Shown here: positions 1 through 11,597 of the stretch, piece by piece | How positions within the stretch are numbered: the stretch's first letter is position 1 | How the letters are laid out: each line of letters starts with the position of its first letter | NCBI GenBank assembly: GCA_000697665.1 | Contig: KL197723.1 | Span: forward strand, 66,213-130,212 | From: Jaapia argillacea MUCL 33604 | Lineage: Eukaryota > Basidiomycota > Agaricomycetes > Jaapiales > Jaapiaceae | Length of the DNA stretch: 64,000 nt | Reading direction: 5' to 3' | Position numbers and translations under genes: made by a program | Notes under the pieces: model-generated | What the model was told of the DNA's origin: nothing | Seen by the model: the letters and a program-made list of their open reading frames with translations, nothing else | The model's database searches: none

Positions 1-3000
1 ATTCTTCCATGAGGAGGTCCCTATGGATGGGCGGATATGAGAGAGTGTCGAAGATAATGCGACGGAGACCCACGTATGCCAATCGTAGTACAACCGTATG
101 GATACGACGTCACGATATTTCTGATTCTGGAGAGATTCCAGGGGAACAGGGCCCTCTCCTTCAGCGTTGAAGAAGTTGAGTAGAAACTACAAAAAAGGGG
201 TGAGTAATCCCCGCGGAAACATCGCAGTCCAAATAAATACCTTTAACCACTTGAACACGATATCAACCTCCTTGTCGCTCAAGGGTTTCATATCGCTCGG
301 CACATCCGACAGTGGAGGGATGAGAAGCCCCTCAATGACGGCCAAGACTTCTTTCCACACCCGTGACATGACCATCCCTTTGGCATCATCACTTAGGTAC
401 GTGTTAAAAGTCTGAAGATTGGCGTCCAGGTAGTCAAAGAGAGGGGATAACGCCTGCTCGAGTTCCATGTCTGTCATCTGTTCCGGTCGGAACCTGGGCT
501 TTTCACCTTCTGGGAGAGGGATTTGGACCTCCGCTGTGGGTGTTCCCAGAGCAGAGCGATATAGGGCAGTTACGCCTCCAAGCGCCTTGTTGTAGTCGAG
601 CGAATACGCGCCGTTCTTACTTGTCAGGGTTCTCAACGTAGTTTGTGATAGACATTGTTGGATGAAAGGTGACATCTATGACAGGTCCGTGAGCTGCTAA
701 TAAGACAAGTGGAGCACAGTACTTGCCTTGTCGATGAAAATACGGACCATATCGCCTTCTGCTCGTTTCAGTGAACGGAAGGCTCTGCCGAAGTAGAACA
801 AAATATCGTCGCGCTCTCCTTCCATACTGATACGAAGCAATATTCGGCCTGTTGTATCCAAATCGAGCCATAGGTCATGGTTCAAGAAGTCGCCAAATCG
901 TCGTGAATCAAGGCAAATGTATGCTCTCCCAACAGTGTCGTGTTTCCCAACTAGTGCCCGATCTCGGATACTGACCATAAGCCAAAGGGGTTTGTCAACG
1001 GACAAGTCGAAAGTTTCGTCCCCTAAATGAAGTCAGATATTGTGTCTTTGATTGAGTCGACAACCGCTCACATCGAGGGGTCAACGTCTCATATATAGTC
1101 CGGGTCTTTGCAAGCCGGTTGCCAGCCTCGTCGCTGAGAGTGACAAAGGTGTCCAACTTTGAGGACGGATTGGAGTCAAGTGGAACGAGGCCTTCCGCAA
1201 CAGCGATCTTGACAGTGAACAAGAATCGTTGTCTCTCTTGCTTCTCAGGAACAGCTGGACCATGTTGTTCAAGGACTTCAGCAACTTTGTCCGCTTGTAT
1301 CTGGGAGTACATATTGTCCAGTAGCTTGCGGGCGGCTTCAACGTTGTTTAGCTTCACGCAGGATTCAGGCTGGAAGTTGAACGGCTCGACTTTCTTCTCG
1401 CCAGCTGCCAGCTGCTTCGCCTTCTCAAGCCAAGCTGAGGACTTCTGTGGCTGAAGAAAGTCAGTCGGCCGGGGGAACATCTCCGTCATGAACAGGTCTT
1501 CAACACTTCGACAATACTGCTCAACGGCTTTGCTAATTGTCTAGACAAGGTTGAGTAAGAGTCTTTACGGAGCCTGGCTTACATACCTTCGACAAGTTCG
1601 TAAAGAATCGTGCTTGCTGGTAGTCATCTGACCACTCGAGGTCCTGTAAGAAGGTGATGGGACTGCGTAACGAATCGAAGAGGTCGACGATGGATGAGCT
1701 GTGGCCGGAAGAAGATTCTGCTTGAAACTAGGAATGGGGAAGGTGTCACCACCGCCTGACGTTGTAGATGGAGCAAAGTCGTACCTTATCGGCGGCGATG
1801 GCCTGGGTAGAAGTTAGCTACGTGATAAACCCAGGATACTGTGTGCTCACATTCTGAACCCATTGTGCTGTCTTGTTGTCGGTGTTAACGAGCCATTGGC
1901 GAACATAGGGCTCGAAATAAGATCCCAAGTCAAAGTCGATATGCTCGCTATCGAATGTTAGGGACGTGTGAAGCAAAGATAATATAACTCACCCTTCACA
2001 AAATGCGCCATGCATTTCGAGAATAGTCTTCGTTCGTCGATATAGCGCGAATACATCCTCGATGGGGACATCTGGCGTTGCCCCATTCATCGAGTCCTCG
2101 AAAAGCTGCTTGCGTATAGCCTCCAGATCGGCGACAAAATGAGGGACCAAAACGCCAACCACCAAGGATACCAAATCCAGTCGACTATCCGAAATAATGA
2201 GTGCGAATCTCACTGTTGGAGCGCAACGGTACTTACCCGAGGATGGGTTCTGGGAATCGCTTGTCGAGGAGCTTCGCCGACTTCTCGATCTCGTCCGTGA
2301 TGAAGAGGAGGGGTAACGCTCTGTTGACACCCGGTTGTGCACGTAACTCCCCTACCTTCTGCTCGTAGAAATGAGCGGCCACTTGTTTAACCTTGTCTTT
2401 GACATCCGTGAATCGAGCAGTGATGTCATTGCCGAAACGTTCTAACAACCCGCTCTTGTGTACTACCTCGAGGACAGCGAGGTACGGAGCAATGTCATCA
2501 CGCTTGAGCGCAGGGATCTTGTCGAGAGTGTGGTAGAGCGAAGCCAAGAAAATGCTGAAGAGGCCGCCATAGACCGTCGCGAGATACTCGACCTGAACAT
2601 TGGAAGGAATTCCGTCACGACGTGGGTGCGGAGAATAGAAAATTGAGAACGTACATCCGGGACCGGCCACTTATCCACTGTGATCTCGTGCGTAACCTTC
2701 GTCACCGCCTGCAATGCTTCCGGAACACACTCAAGAGGAACATCATTCCTCTCGTAGAATTGCTTGACCAAATCCAAAAACGACGCAACCCGATAGGGCT
2801 GTCCAATCCTCCACCTCACCGCACACTCATTAATCAATTCAATATGAGGTGGAGACAAGATTCCCAACGAAACTTCGTCGTCATCCTGTACCTCATCGCT
2901 AAGCATGGCTTTCAAGTCCGCCGTGATGCAAGCTTCCAACAGTCGTTTGTAGAATTTCTTCGCGTTGGGAGGGATGAAGGTGAAATTGTCGTCCTCGTCA

Positions 3001-4492
3001 TCACCTTCCTCCCCAATCGTCTCGGTGCGTAGACCAATAATCGAGCGTCGACTGCTAACGGAACCTGTTCGAGAGGCCAAATGTTGAGAGTCGTTGCGGT
3101 TGAAGGAATATACGGATGTTGGTCGTTGGGATGGGTTATAAGCGGATGGTAAGGCTTCCGAAGGTGTCGATTTCGCCAGTTCAGGATTGAATTGAACCAT
3201 TACCAGCATAAGTTGGGACAGTTGGGAAGTTTCGAGGTGTTTCCAGTGCTGCCAAGCTGCATCACTGTCAAAGTCTTCCCGTCGACCAGGGAATGTTGCC
3301 CCAGCGTTGATGTTCTTGAGGCATGTCTATAGAATGGGACTTCCGGTCAAGTTGAGATTCAGTGCGATAGAGTGCTTGGCTTGCCTTCAAGTCTTGTAGT
3401 GCAGCCTAGGCGGTCAAATCAGCAACGATGTCGATGTCGAAGACAATAGGGGCAACGAGAGGACCAACCTTCTCCGTGCAGAACCTCCGGAGCTGATCCA
3501 CCTCTTTCTGAACGGTAGCATCAGGAATCTTGAAAAGCTTAGCCACGGTCTTGACCAACGGCATGTCCATAATATTGCCGCTAACCCCGATGGGAGACGA
3601 TACGGAGTCCCGAGAAGTGGACGAAGAGTCATAACCCGAGTCGCTAGGTGCCGGCGCGGGCGTGGGCGCCAGCTTTGCGATGTACATGTCCAGTCGTGCA
3701 GTCAGCTCCGGCGAGACATGGTTAACGTTCTTCAAACAATCCCTCAACATCCGAACAAACAGCGAAATCTGGTTGTTCAACTCCAATTTCCATCCATCCC
3801 CTGCGAGTGTCGGTTCCTTCTTCAGCACGTTCGTCGCATGTGTCGCAAACATCAAGATGAGTTCCTCGATCTTCCGGTTCTCCTTCATCTGTCGTTTGAA
3901 CGAGTCGTTCGTAAACTGACCATAAAACACCGCCATCGTTCTCCGGACCAACTGATCAGAATAACTTTACTATGGCATCAGTCACTTATCCCCTCGAAAA
4001 AAAAAACGACCAATCCGAAAAAGTGAAAATGAAACGCACGCGGCATCTTTACCCATGGCGATATCCTGCAACTTCTGCTCGAGCACTTTCAAAAGCTTCT
4101 CCGGAAACTTAACGCTCTTGGGTCCCTCTCGTACATCCTTGAATAGATCTCCCAAGGATAAGATCGAACTGGACAAAGCGCCTGATAATCGAGATGTGTA
4201 ATCCTTGTCTTTCGTATCACCATTGCCCGCTGGAGTAGCACCAACGGGTTTGGGTTGGATGAGGTAGGCAAGTAACCTACAATCGGATGCATTCCGTTAG
4301 CCATTCAAGCCCCGGGTGCATGATCAAAGCTCCTTACGCTACACGCAAAGCATAACTACCATTGCCAATCAGCGATCAACCCATAACTCCACACACCAAA
4401 CACAACGCTCACTTGAAAAGGTCATCATCCGTCACTCGATGTTTCGATACCCGTTTATCATGAGCAGCACTATCGACGCTCCTTCTGGACAT
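1..4492 (-). CDS. ync13: Munc13-like MUN/C2 domain protein, 3' part cut by window edge
   Basis: Family role: Munc13-type proteins prime vesicle fusion; fission yeast Ync13 acts in exocytosis and cell-wall integrity at the septum. Seen: the N terminus begins MSRRSVDSAAHDKRV (ATG at 4490-4492, with an in-frame stop just upstream) and runs into LFNYALRVALLAYLIQPKP. Next come a helical MUN region (about 4180-3400 and 3200-2470), an MHD1-like block (VFALYRRTKTILEMHGAFCEG near 2000), a C2 domain (PLWLMVSIRDRALVGKHDTVG near 990-700) and an MHD2-like block (EVLAVIEGLLIPPLSD near 350). Intron 187-240 and a further short intron near 20-73 restore the reading FLLNFFNAEGEG...YYDWHTDLLMEE at the left edge. 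About a dozen short introns interrupt the gene. The C-terminal tail lies outside the window. The MUN/C2/MHD2 order makes the family call fairly secure; the symbol is by family analogy. Confidence 0.85.
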
Positions 4493-4948
4493 TGCAGGAT
4501 GGCTTCAAAGCCCAAAGACAGTACGCAGGAGTGGTTCCAAAGGGTTGAAGAGACAGATATGCCACGCGATGGAGCTAGATGGTGGTAGTCAAAAGCCTCG
4601 CAACGGGATAGATCGTTAGAAATCGAAGCTTCTGCCGCAGTGCCAGAGGAGGCCCAAGGGCAATGCAAGAAACGCGTGAATAAAGTGACGCCAACGCCAC
4701 AACACAATCAAACAACGCGACTTCGTGCTTGGAGCGACGAAAATATCAGGAACACAGGACGGAGGGGGGAATAGGCAGGAGTCAAAAAACAACAATGGTT
4801 GAACAGGCTCAAGTCGCAGTGAACGAGGGCGGTATCAAATACCGAGAAGGGAGTCCTCAGGTGCCACACCAGGCCAGTTAGGGGTATGAATAAGTACCAT
4901 TCGTCAAATTCTAATCTAAATCTCCCCAACAAAAACGAGCCAGAATCC
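4493..4948. other. Intergenic gap between the MUN gene and LHS1
   Basis: This 456-bp spacer is the 5' flank of the MUN gene and the 3' flank of LHS1, both on the minus strand. I see no coding signal that continues a family. Confidence 0.6.
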
Positions 4949-7900
4949 TCACAGCTCATCATGCCCAGACGCACTCTCCTTCGGACTGCCCGACGTCCCC
5001 GTACTCGTCGTAGTCGTCGTAGTAGTCTTCCTCCTCAGCGGCACCTTCCTCTTAACCAACCTCTGCAAATGTTCCTCCAACTTCTTCGCCCTCCTCCTCA
5101 TCTCCTCACTCTCCACAACCGGATCCTCATTCATCTTAACCCCCTTCTGCTTCTCCACATTCTCATTCAACCAAATCTCATGTTCCACCAACGTCTTTTC
5201 CAACGCCGCCAAATCTTCATGTGTGTATTTTGATGGAGCACCTGAAGCTTCTTCAGCTTCGAGGTTCGTTTTGGCTTCGGTGAGGAAGAGACGGGTGGAC
5301 CAGTTCCACATTTGACTATTGTTAAGCGCACGAGGGAATTCTTCGATTTCTTTATAACGGTGAACGATCGGCCGTTCCAAGCTCCTACAACACAACAACC
5401 CCACATCAGTTCTCTGCCTCGCAAACCAGATAGAAAGAAAGGACGCACTCAAGTGTAGACCTTTTCTCAACCAACTGCCAAGTCTCCGCCTCATCAGCCT
5501 TATCATGCAACCACCCAAAAGTCTCCTCCAACTTCTGCCTAATCCTCCTCCTCTCCTCCTCCTTCGAACACTTCATAAAAGGCGTCTGCTCTCCCCCTTC
5601 CTCGAGTAAATCCCTAACCCTATACAAATAACTCTCCAATAAATTCCTCGCTTCTTCCTTACGCTGTTTCGCCTTTTCTTCATTATCAACCGCGAGGAGC
5701 CTGTGTAGATGTCAGTACTGTGCGAGAGTAGAATAAAGGAAAAGACGCACTTATCCCGAGACTTTCGTTTCTCAGAAACAGTCATCGGCGGTATCGAAGG
5801 GAACTTGACGTTCAACTTCAGCTCAATACTATTCGGTCCCTTCACAGGCGTCTGCGTGGGCGACGCCGCCCCCGACGAACTCGTAGCAGAACTCGACTCG
5901 GTCTGCCCACCAACACTCTCCGTCTCCTCCCCTCCCTCCGAAGTCGCCGACCCGGCTCCAAAAAGCCCCTTCAGTTTCCCTTCCCACATCGACATCAGGA
6001 ACGAAGTGAGTTAGGAGACGGACAGATGACTCACCAGTAATCGTATCATCCTTAATCTCCCCAAATGCAACCGCACTCTGCACCGACACAAACCCAGACT
6101 CCGAAAGCATAACCGTAGCTTTCACAACAGGGTCCACAGCACCCCATTCAGTCAAATTCCCAATCGCCTCCGTGATACCAGTAATCTCAACTTCCAATAA
6201 ATCCGTTGGGAAACCACTATCAAAAATGTCCATCATTAACACCAATCCACCAACAAACCAAAAACGATAACATATGCATCAACAAGGATAGCATATGCAC
6301 CAAGACAGAGAACAAAAAAAGAGCAAGAGACACTCACGCAACAGGAACACCCTTATACCCCAACCTAACCCCAAAATCCTCCTTCCTCTTAAATGTCAGC
6401 GTCTTCTTACTCCCCACTTTCGAACCCGCCGGAAACACAACAGTATGAATCGTCCTCGGCGATTTCGACGTCGTCGACTCGGCAGCATAAGAAACTTGAA
6501 TATCATAAGGCGATATATCAGTCACTTTCATTTCTTTTGTTTTGAATTGTCTGCTTAGGGATGCTCCGTGGAGGGCTGCGCCTATTTGTTTGAAGCGTGT
6601 GGTTAGAAGGATGGGAAAGGAGAAGGGGGAGGAGGGGGGAACGGACCGAGGACGGCTGCTTCGTCTGCGTTGACGTTCCATGCTAGCTTTTCCCTACAAA
6701 GAGTATAAGTCGAACGGTCGCAATGGAGGAAAGGGTCGTTGAAACGCACTCTCCAATAGCAGCCTTGATGGCAGCTTGAACCATAGGTGTCCTCGAACTC
6801 CCACCAGCCATGATAACCGATGTGATATTGCCCTACCGAACACACCATCAGTTTAGAAAGGGCAGAAGATGGTAGGAAATTAGCACATACCATGGTCATC
6901 CCAGCATTCTGCAACGCATCAAAGATAGGCTGCACCCACTTCCCCTTCAAATCCACACAAGCATCCTCGAAATCCGCTCTGGAAACTTTGGTCTTGAAAT
7001 CTATATCAAACGCCACACTCTCCACCTATCACCCCACACACACATCAGCCGCTAAATCAATGACCAGAAAGTGGGGGTACCTCACCGTCGCCACAGCTTC
7101 AGCATTCGCACTCAAAATAGTCTTGACCCTCCCAGCTTCTTTCCACAATTTCGCCATGCCCCTCTTATCAGTCCTAATATCCTTCCTATGTTTCCTCCAA
7201 AAATCTTCAACCAATATATCCCTCAACCGTCTATCCAACTCCGTCCCTCCGACTTTCCTGTCGAAGCCTACGCCACCCACGGTGATATGTGTGCTATCCT
7301 TGGACGTCGACATGGATGAGACCTTGGGGTCGTTTGGAACCGTAAGGAAAGTGACGACGGTAGCTCGAACGGACGAAGCGCCAGCATCGTATATGATGTG
7401 ATGTTCGGGTGTAGGGAACGACCTGGTCATAGCATAATTAACAGCCACTGCCGTCCCATCATTAATCAACGCCACGGTCTTCAAACCACTGATCTCAATC
7501 GCGTCCACCACCGCATCCTTCTCAAACTGAGTATAAAACGGTGGAACGGTGACGATGACATCGGTTACTTTCTCTCCTGCTAAAGCTTCTGCGAGATCTT
7601 TGACGTAGGCGAATTGCATTGCGACCAGTTCTTCGGGTGTGTATTGGGTGGAGGAGGGGTCGGCGCGTGTGAGGGAGACTGTACCGCGGGATGTGGGTGA
7701 GAGGGTGGCGGGTGAGATGGAGGTGAAGAAAGCGACTGTTTCGGAGTTGTAAGGGACGCCTTGGAGGTATTTGATGGACGAGAAGGAGTCTGTCGGGAAT
7801 CGACCAGCCTGGAGACGTCATTACATTAGATCGAGTGAGGGAGTGAAGTCAAGAAAAGTGACGCACGATGTTGAAGGCATCAGAACCGAAAAGCCTGTCA

Positions 7901-8106
7901 TTCCTTTTCCAACCCACAGAGGACTGAATCTTCCTCTTGGAGTCCTTGTTGAGCAAGACGTCAAAAGGCACTCCGGGTTTCATTAGCGAGGCCTTTATCC
8001 AGTCTGATCCATAGTCGATGGCGAGAACGGAGGCGAATGCAGACTGTGTAACGACGGAGAGGATGCAAAGCAGGCCGAGAAGCGGCAGGCGGAGCAGTGA
8101 GCGCAT
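4949..8106 (-). CDS. LHS1: ER lumenal Hsp70-like chaperone LHS1 (GRP170/HYOU1 family)
   Basis: Large Hsp70-related chaperone of the ER lumen and nucleotide-exchange factor for Kar2/BiP, supporting protein import and folding. Seen: signal peptide MRSLLRLPLLGLLCILSVV, then the ATPase domain opening VLAIDYGSDWIKAS, the phosphate-binding block NDGTAVAVNYAM (near 7430), and VIMAGGSSRTPMVQ assembled across short introns near 6780-6830. A beta-sandwich domain follows, then a Ser/Thr/Glu-rich acidic loop (near 5850-5950), a long charged helical C-terminal domain (5700-5000) and a terminal HDEL retrieval signal directly before the stop. Start: ATG at 8104-8106 gives a clean signal peptide; an ATG 18 nt upstream would put a poorer MCVCPV in front. 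Order and length fit the Lhs1/GRP170 family. Confidence 0.93.
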
Positions 8107-8662
8107 GACGGGACAGACGCACACTCACGACAGCGTGAACTGGGGAGGGGAGGATAACTTATGCAGACGTGGACAGGACGTGTCCGAAATTATTCAAGTC
8201 GGAAATTGACACGTTGACGGTCACGTGCCACAGATATTCGTGTCCACTTGTCATCTGTTCCGAGGTTTTCTCGTCACCGATATTGCGCAACTTGCGTTGT
8301 TACACATTTCAACGTTTCAACGTTGTACCCGAGTGAAACCATCCCGAGTATATTCACAAGTCGACGACTCTGGCCCCTCGACCATATGCCCATCATAACT
8401 AGTACTTGGCCTTATCCCCTCCCCCCTCCAAAGTTAAACCCTAACCCCCTCCAGCCCCCACCTACCTCTCCACTTTCTCTTCACCCCAAAATCAACTCAA
8501 ACCCCTCCCAACCCCTTCCTCTAAGTACTTCCCATCCACTCCCCTCTCCGCGTTCGCAGTCCAAATCCCAATATTATTCTCAATACAGGGACGCATGAAG
8601 GACCATGCTCCATTCGTAAACCCAAAATCTACACAAGGCCAGGGTATACTGACACCACAAAT
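8107..8662. other. LHS1 promoter side of a divergent intergenic region
   Basis: This is the 5' flank of LHS1. It holds a CACGTG palindrome at 8222-8227 and a pyrimidine-rich C/T stretch at about 8400-8570. No coding signal was recognised. Confidence 0.5.
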
Positions 8663-9334
8663 TCAGTCCAAATTAAACTGGTGAAAAGACGGTTTGACAA
8701 TGGTTTGACCATACTTATCGTTAACACCAATTGGGACGCGATCGGGGGGAGGTTGGGACATTTTCTCAAAAGACGGTTTGAATGTTGGTTCGAGATACCG
8801 CCTCGAAATAGCTTCCATGAACCTATACGAATCCAATCAACCACCTTCACCCTTCATCAATCCCTCAAACTTTGCGCATACGATGAACGAATCTTACCAA
8901 AGGCATAACACCAAGAAAACCCAGCAATAATCTCTCCCCCTCCCCAACAGACGATTTTAAACCTCAAAAACCGATCATCCCAATACACCTCAGGATCAAA
9001 TTCATAGTCCCACGCTAACTCGTCTACCAACTGCACTCCCGCATCTCCTTTGAAATTTGGTCCGAGGAGGTCCGTGCCGGCTGGTATGTGGAGGAGTCCG
9101 GATTCGCAATAGTGACAGGCGACGCATTGTGGTGGTATTCGCTTCGAGTTAGCGGAATACGCTGCGCAGAAGAAGGTGGTATGAGATCATAGCTTAAGGT
9201 CGCGCAAGCTGGCGGAACGTTGAGCGTTCAGAGACAATAGTACTCGATCGTGAATCAAGCATAGCTGAACCCAACGAATCAGGAGGCGTTCCAGGATCAA
9301 GTGGAGCCCTTGGCGAGGAACGAGAATCGATCAT
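8663..9334 (-). CDS. Possible small gene or gene remnant with a Cys pair motif
   Basis: Not recognised. On the minus strand an ATG at 9332-9334 opens a Ser/Pro-rich stretch (MIDSRSSPRAPLDPGTPPDS). A separate open stretch carries PPQCVACHYCESGLLHIPAG and WDYEFDPEVYWDDRFLRFK (9150-8900). A third, reached by a possible intron ending at 8823, reads FMEAISRRYLEPTFKPSF and stops at 8663-8665. Joins between these pieces need non-ideal splice sites, and the plus strand opposite the first piece is also open (see findings). The CxxCxxC spacing hints at a metal site but supports no function. It could be a real lineage-specific gene, a decayed one, or chance. Confidence 0.3.
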
Positions 9335-10078
9335 TGGAGGCCGTGTTCAAGGCAAATTCGGGCAGCATTACAAGGAGTATATCTGGCACCAGGTTTGGCA
9401 CAAGGAAGCAAAAAAGGTCGGTGCTGGAGAGATCCACTGGCAAGAGACGCCAGGACTTGGGTAAGCCAAAGTCGAATCACGTTTATAAAATTTCTGACTT
9501 CCAGAAGCAGAATCGCCAAAATGCAGGATATCGGAGGGAACTTAAGGAAGCTTGAAGGTCGTTCGTCCTTGAAGCTGCAGCTGAGTCGGATCATTTCAGA
9601 CCTTTTCGGACATGGATGCCGTGACAATGTCACAACGTGACTGAGGTGAACACTGATCGGTTACCCAATTTGGTGACAACGTGGCGCCAATCATACAATG
9701 ATGCTCATTGTTCTTTGCAGTAACCATTCTCACAACACACAATGCACTTTGACCCGCTCGCAACCACAGAAAAAACAATGGGTGGCCTAGGTAAGCAAAC
9801 CGCAAAAACTACATAAACCAACTCGCCACTGACCTTCCATTCCTCACTTCTATCTTCCCCCACCTGGTTTTGTGGTTCTCTGGTTTTTTGTGGTATTTTA
9901 TTTCTTTCAGTCACGTACTTGGCTCTACGCGAGCAGAATCTTTACCGTTCATTACGATCTTTTGGTGCTGGACACCTCCTCGACGACTGTTACTACCTCT
10001 CCCAACGACAATTCTTCGCTACTAGCGCCTACCTACACTCTTGAAAAGTAGTAACCCCCACCTCGAATTCCCAACACA
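9335..10078. other. Intergenic, 5' flank of the DUF7598-like gene
   Basis: It contains a plus-strand open stretch joined by a plausible gtaagc...ttccag intron (about 9457-9504), with no ATG start. A pyrimidine-rich promoter-like stretch lies before 10079. No known family was recognised. Confidence 0.4.
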
Positions 10079-11215
10079 ATGCTTCCTCCTCGTGCTTGTG
10101 AGTTACATCCCTCCGTTTTGTTATACGTTCGCTAATTTTCTTTCTACCACAGATGTTTTCATCGGGCTCAACATCATCCGCGCCTTGAGCATCATCGCCC
10201 TCCTCCTCGTCTTCGCAAGCAGCATCTTCACCATGGTCCACGACGTCGAAGCCGTCAACGACTTCATAGCGGCTGGAAAAGCGGGTAACGCTACCCTAGT
10301 AGCTTTAATGTCAGACTGTGATTATATCGAGTACGTCCCTCTCTCCTCGTTTTCATACCTGAGCTGATGTGTACCGTGTGAAGAGGGAGTACGGTTCCGA
10401 ACCAGCCTGCTGGCGCCTTTTGGGCCGTCTTGAACTGGTTGTTGATCATCTTCCAAGTCATCTTCTTGATCCTTTCCGAGATCGGATGGCCAATGAAGTT
10501 CTTCGAACGGTACTTCCCCGTTCTAGGAGAGAACTTTGGTGTTGGTGCTCTCGGCGTCATTCAATGCTTGTAAGCTCCCTCCTCCCCCACTTCCAGGCCC
10601 GTCTGACCCCTTGCTTCCCTTCCCAGAATCGGTGCAACAGTCCTATCCCATCACGTCGACGACTTCTCCCTCGTCTCCGCTTTCTTCCTCTTCTCACTCG
10701 GCTGCCTCAACATCCTCCTCGGTCTCATCTTCCGCGCTTCCATCAAATCCAGACGTTCACTCTTTGCTTGGAAAGAACGTGCCAAAGACGTTTTACCCAC
10801 GAGTGTTGCAGGTGTTAAGATTGGTCCTATCGTCGACCATGGTTCCTCGTTCGTTTCTTCTGTGTTTTCGGAGAAGGGACAGAGGGATAGGGAAAGTGGG
10901 GCTGGGCCTGGGCCTTCGGAACATGGTGTGCTTGGTAACCGACCTGGGTTTGGGTTTGGGAGACAGGGTGAGAAGGCCGCTGGGTTAAAAGGTTTGTACC
11001 TGTTTCCTCAGGATCGGGTTGAAAGAGTGTTGACTGATTGACTGACCGACTTGTTGCTAGGTTTCTTGATCTCCAAACCCGTCGAATCACTCCCTCGTTA
11101 CGCACCCAAACGGAACCCACCTCCCGCTGCATCCGAACTTGAATACGAAGGAGAGGAGGAAGAGGAAGGGAGTACAAGACCACCGACTTTCCACTCAAGT
11201 CCTCACGCTGCTTGA
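10079..11215 (+). CDS. Four-helix membrane protein, DUF7598-like
   Basis: Fungal integral membrane protein of unknown function; the DUF7598 label is from recollection of the fold pattern. Exons by splice sites: 10079-10097, 10153-10330, 10384-10569, 10627-10991 and 11061-11215. The protein starts MLPPRAYVFIGLNIIRALSI. It has four hydrophobic segments (VFIGLNIIRALSIIALLLVF; FWAVLNWLLIIFQVIFLIL; FGVGALGVIQCLIGATVL; LVSAFFLFSLGCLNILLG) and then a polar Gly/Ser/Pro-rich cytosolic-type tail with an acidic run EGEEEEEG near the end. Phases agree at all four introns, so the gene looks intact. No catalytic residues are evident, and the pattern suggests a small scaffold or channel-like protein only by shape. 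Confidence 0.8.
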
Positions 11216-11597
11216 GATATAGTCGTCCCTAGCGGATCACCTTCATCTCTGCCTCTCCAGCGAAACCTTATTACGACCGCTTTATTCCTCCCCAGCACAC
11301 AGTCTGATGACGGACCGCTGTCCGAGTCTCTACGCTACGAACAAGGTATTATTTGATCTAATGCCGCTTAACTAGTACTCCCCGATGATGTATCTCGTAG
11401 CAAGTTGACTGTGTATTATGTGTATCTCTGGTTATCACATTGCCTCCCCCATCTTCCTGAGCCACTGGTGTAACAAAAATCCTCTTCGCTGGAATAGGCG
11501 CCCAAGAATCCCAGCGACAGTCATGGTTATTATCATTTCGTAAAAGGCCTCTTGCCACCAGACACTCAGGCTGCCGTTTATAACTTGTCCATCAACA
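11216..11597. other. Gap between DUF7598-like gene and RdRP
   Basis: This 382-bp spacer lies between two plus-strand genes. An in-frame stop about 40 nt before the RdRP ATG suggests that start is real unless another exon exists. No extra RdRP exon was recognised here. Confidence 0.5.
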
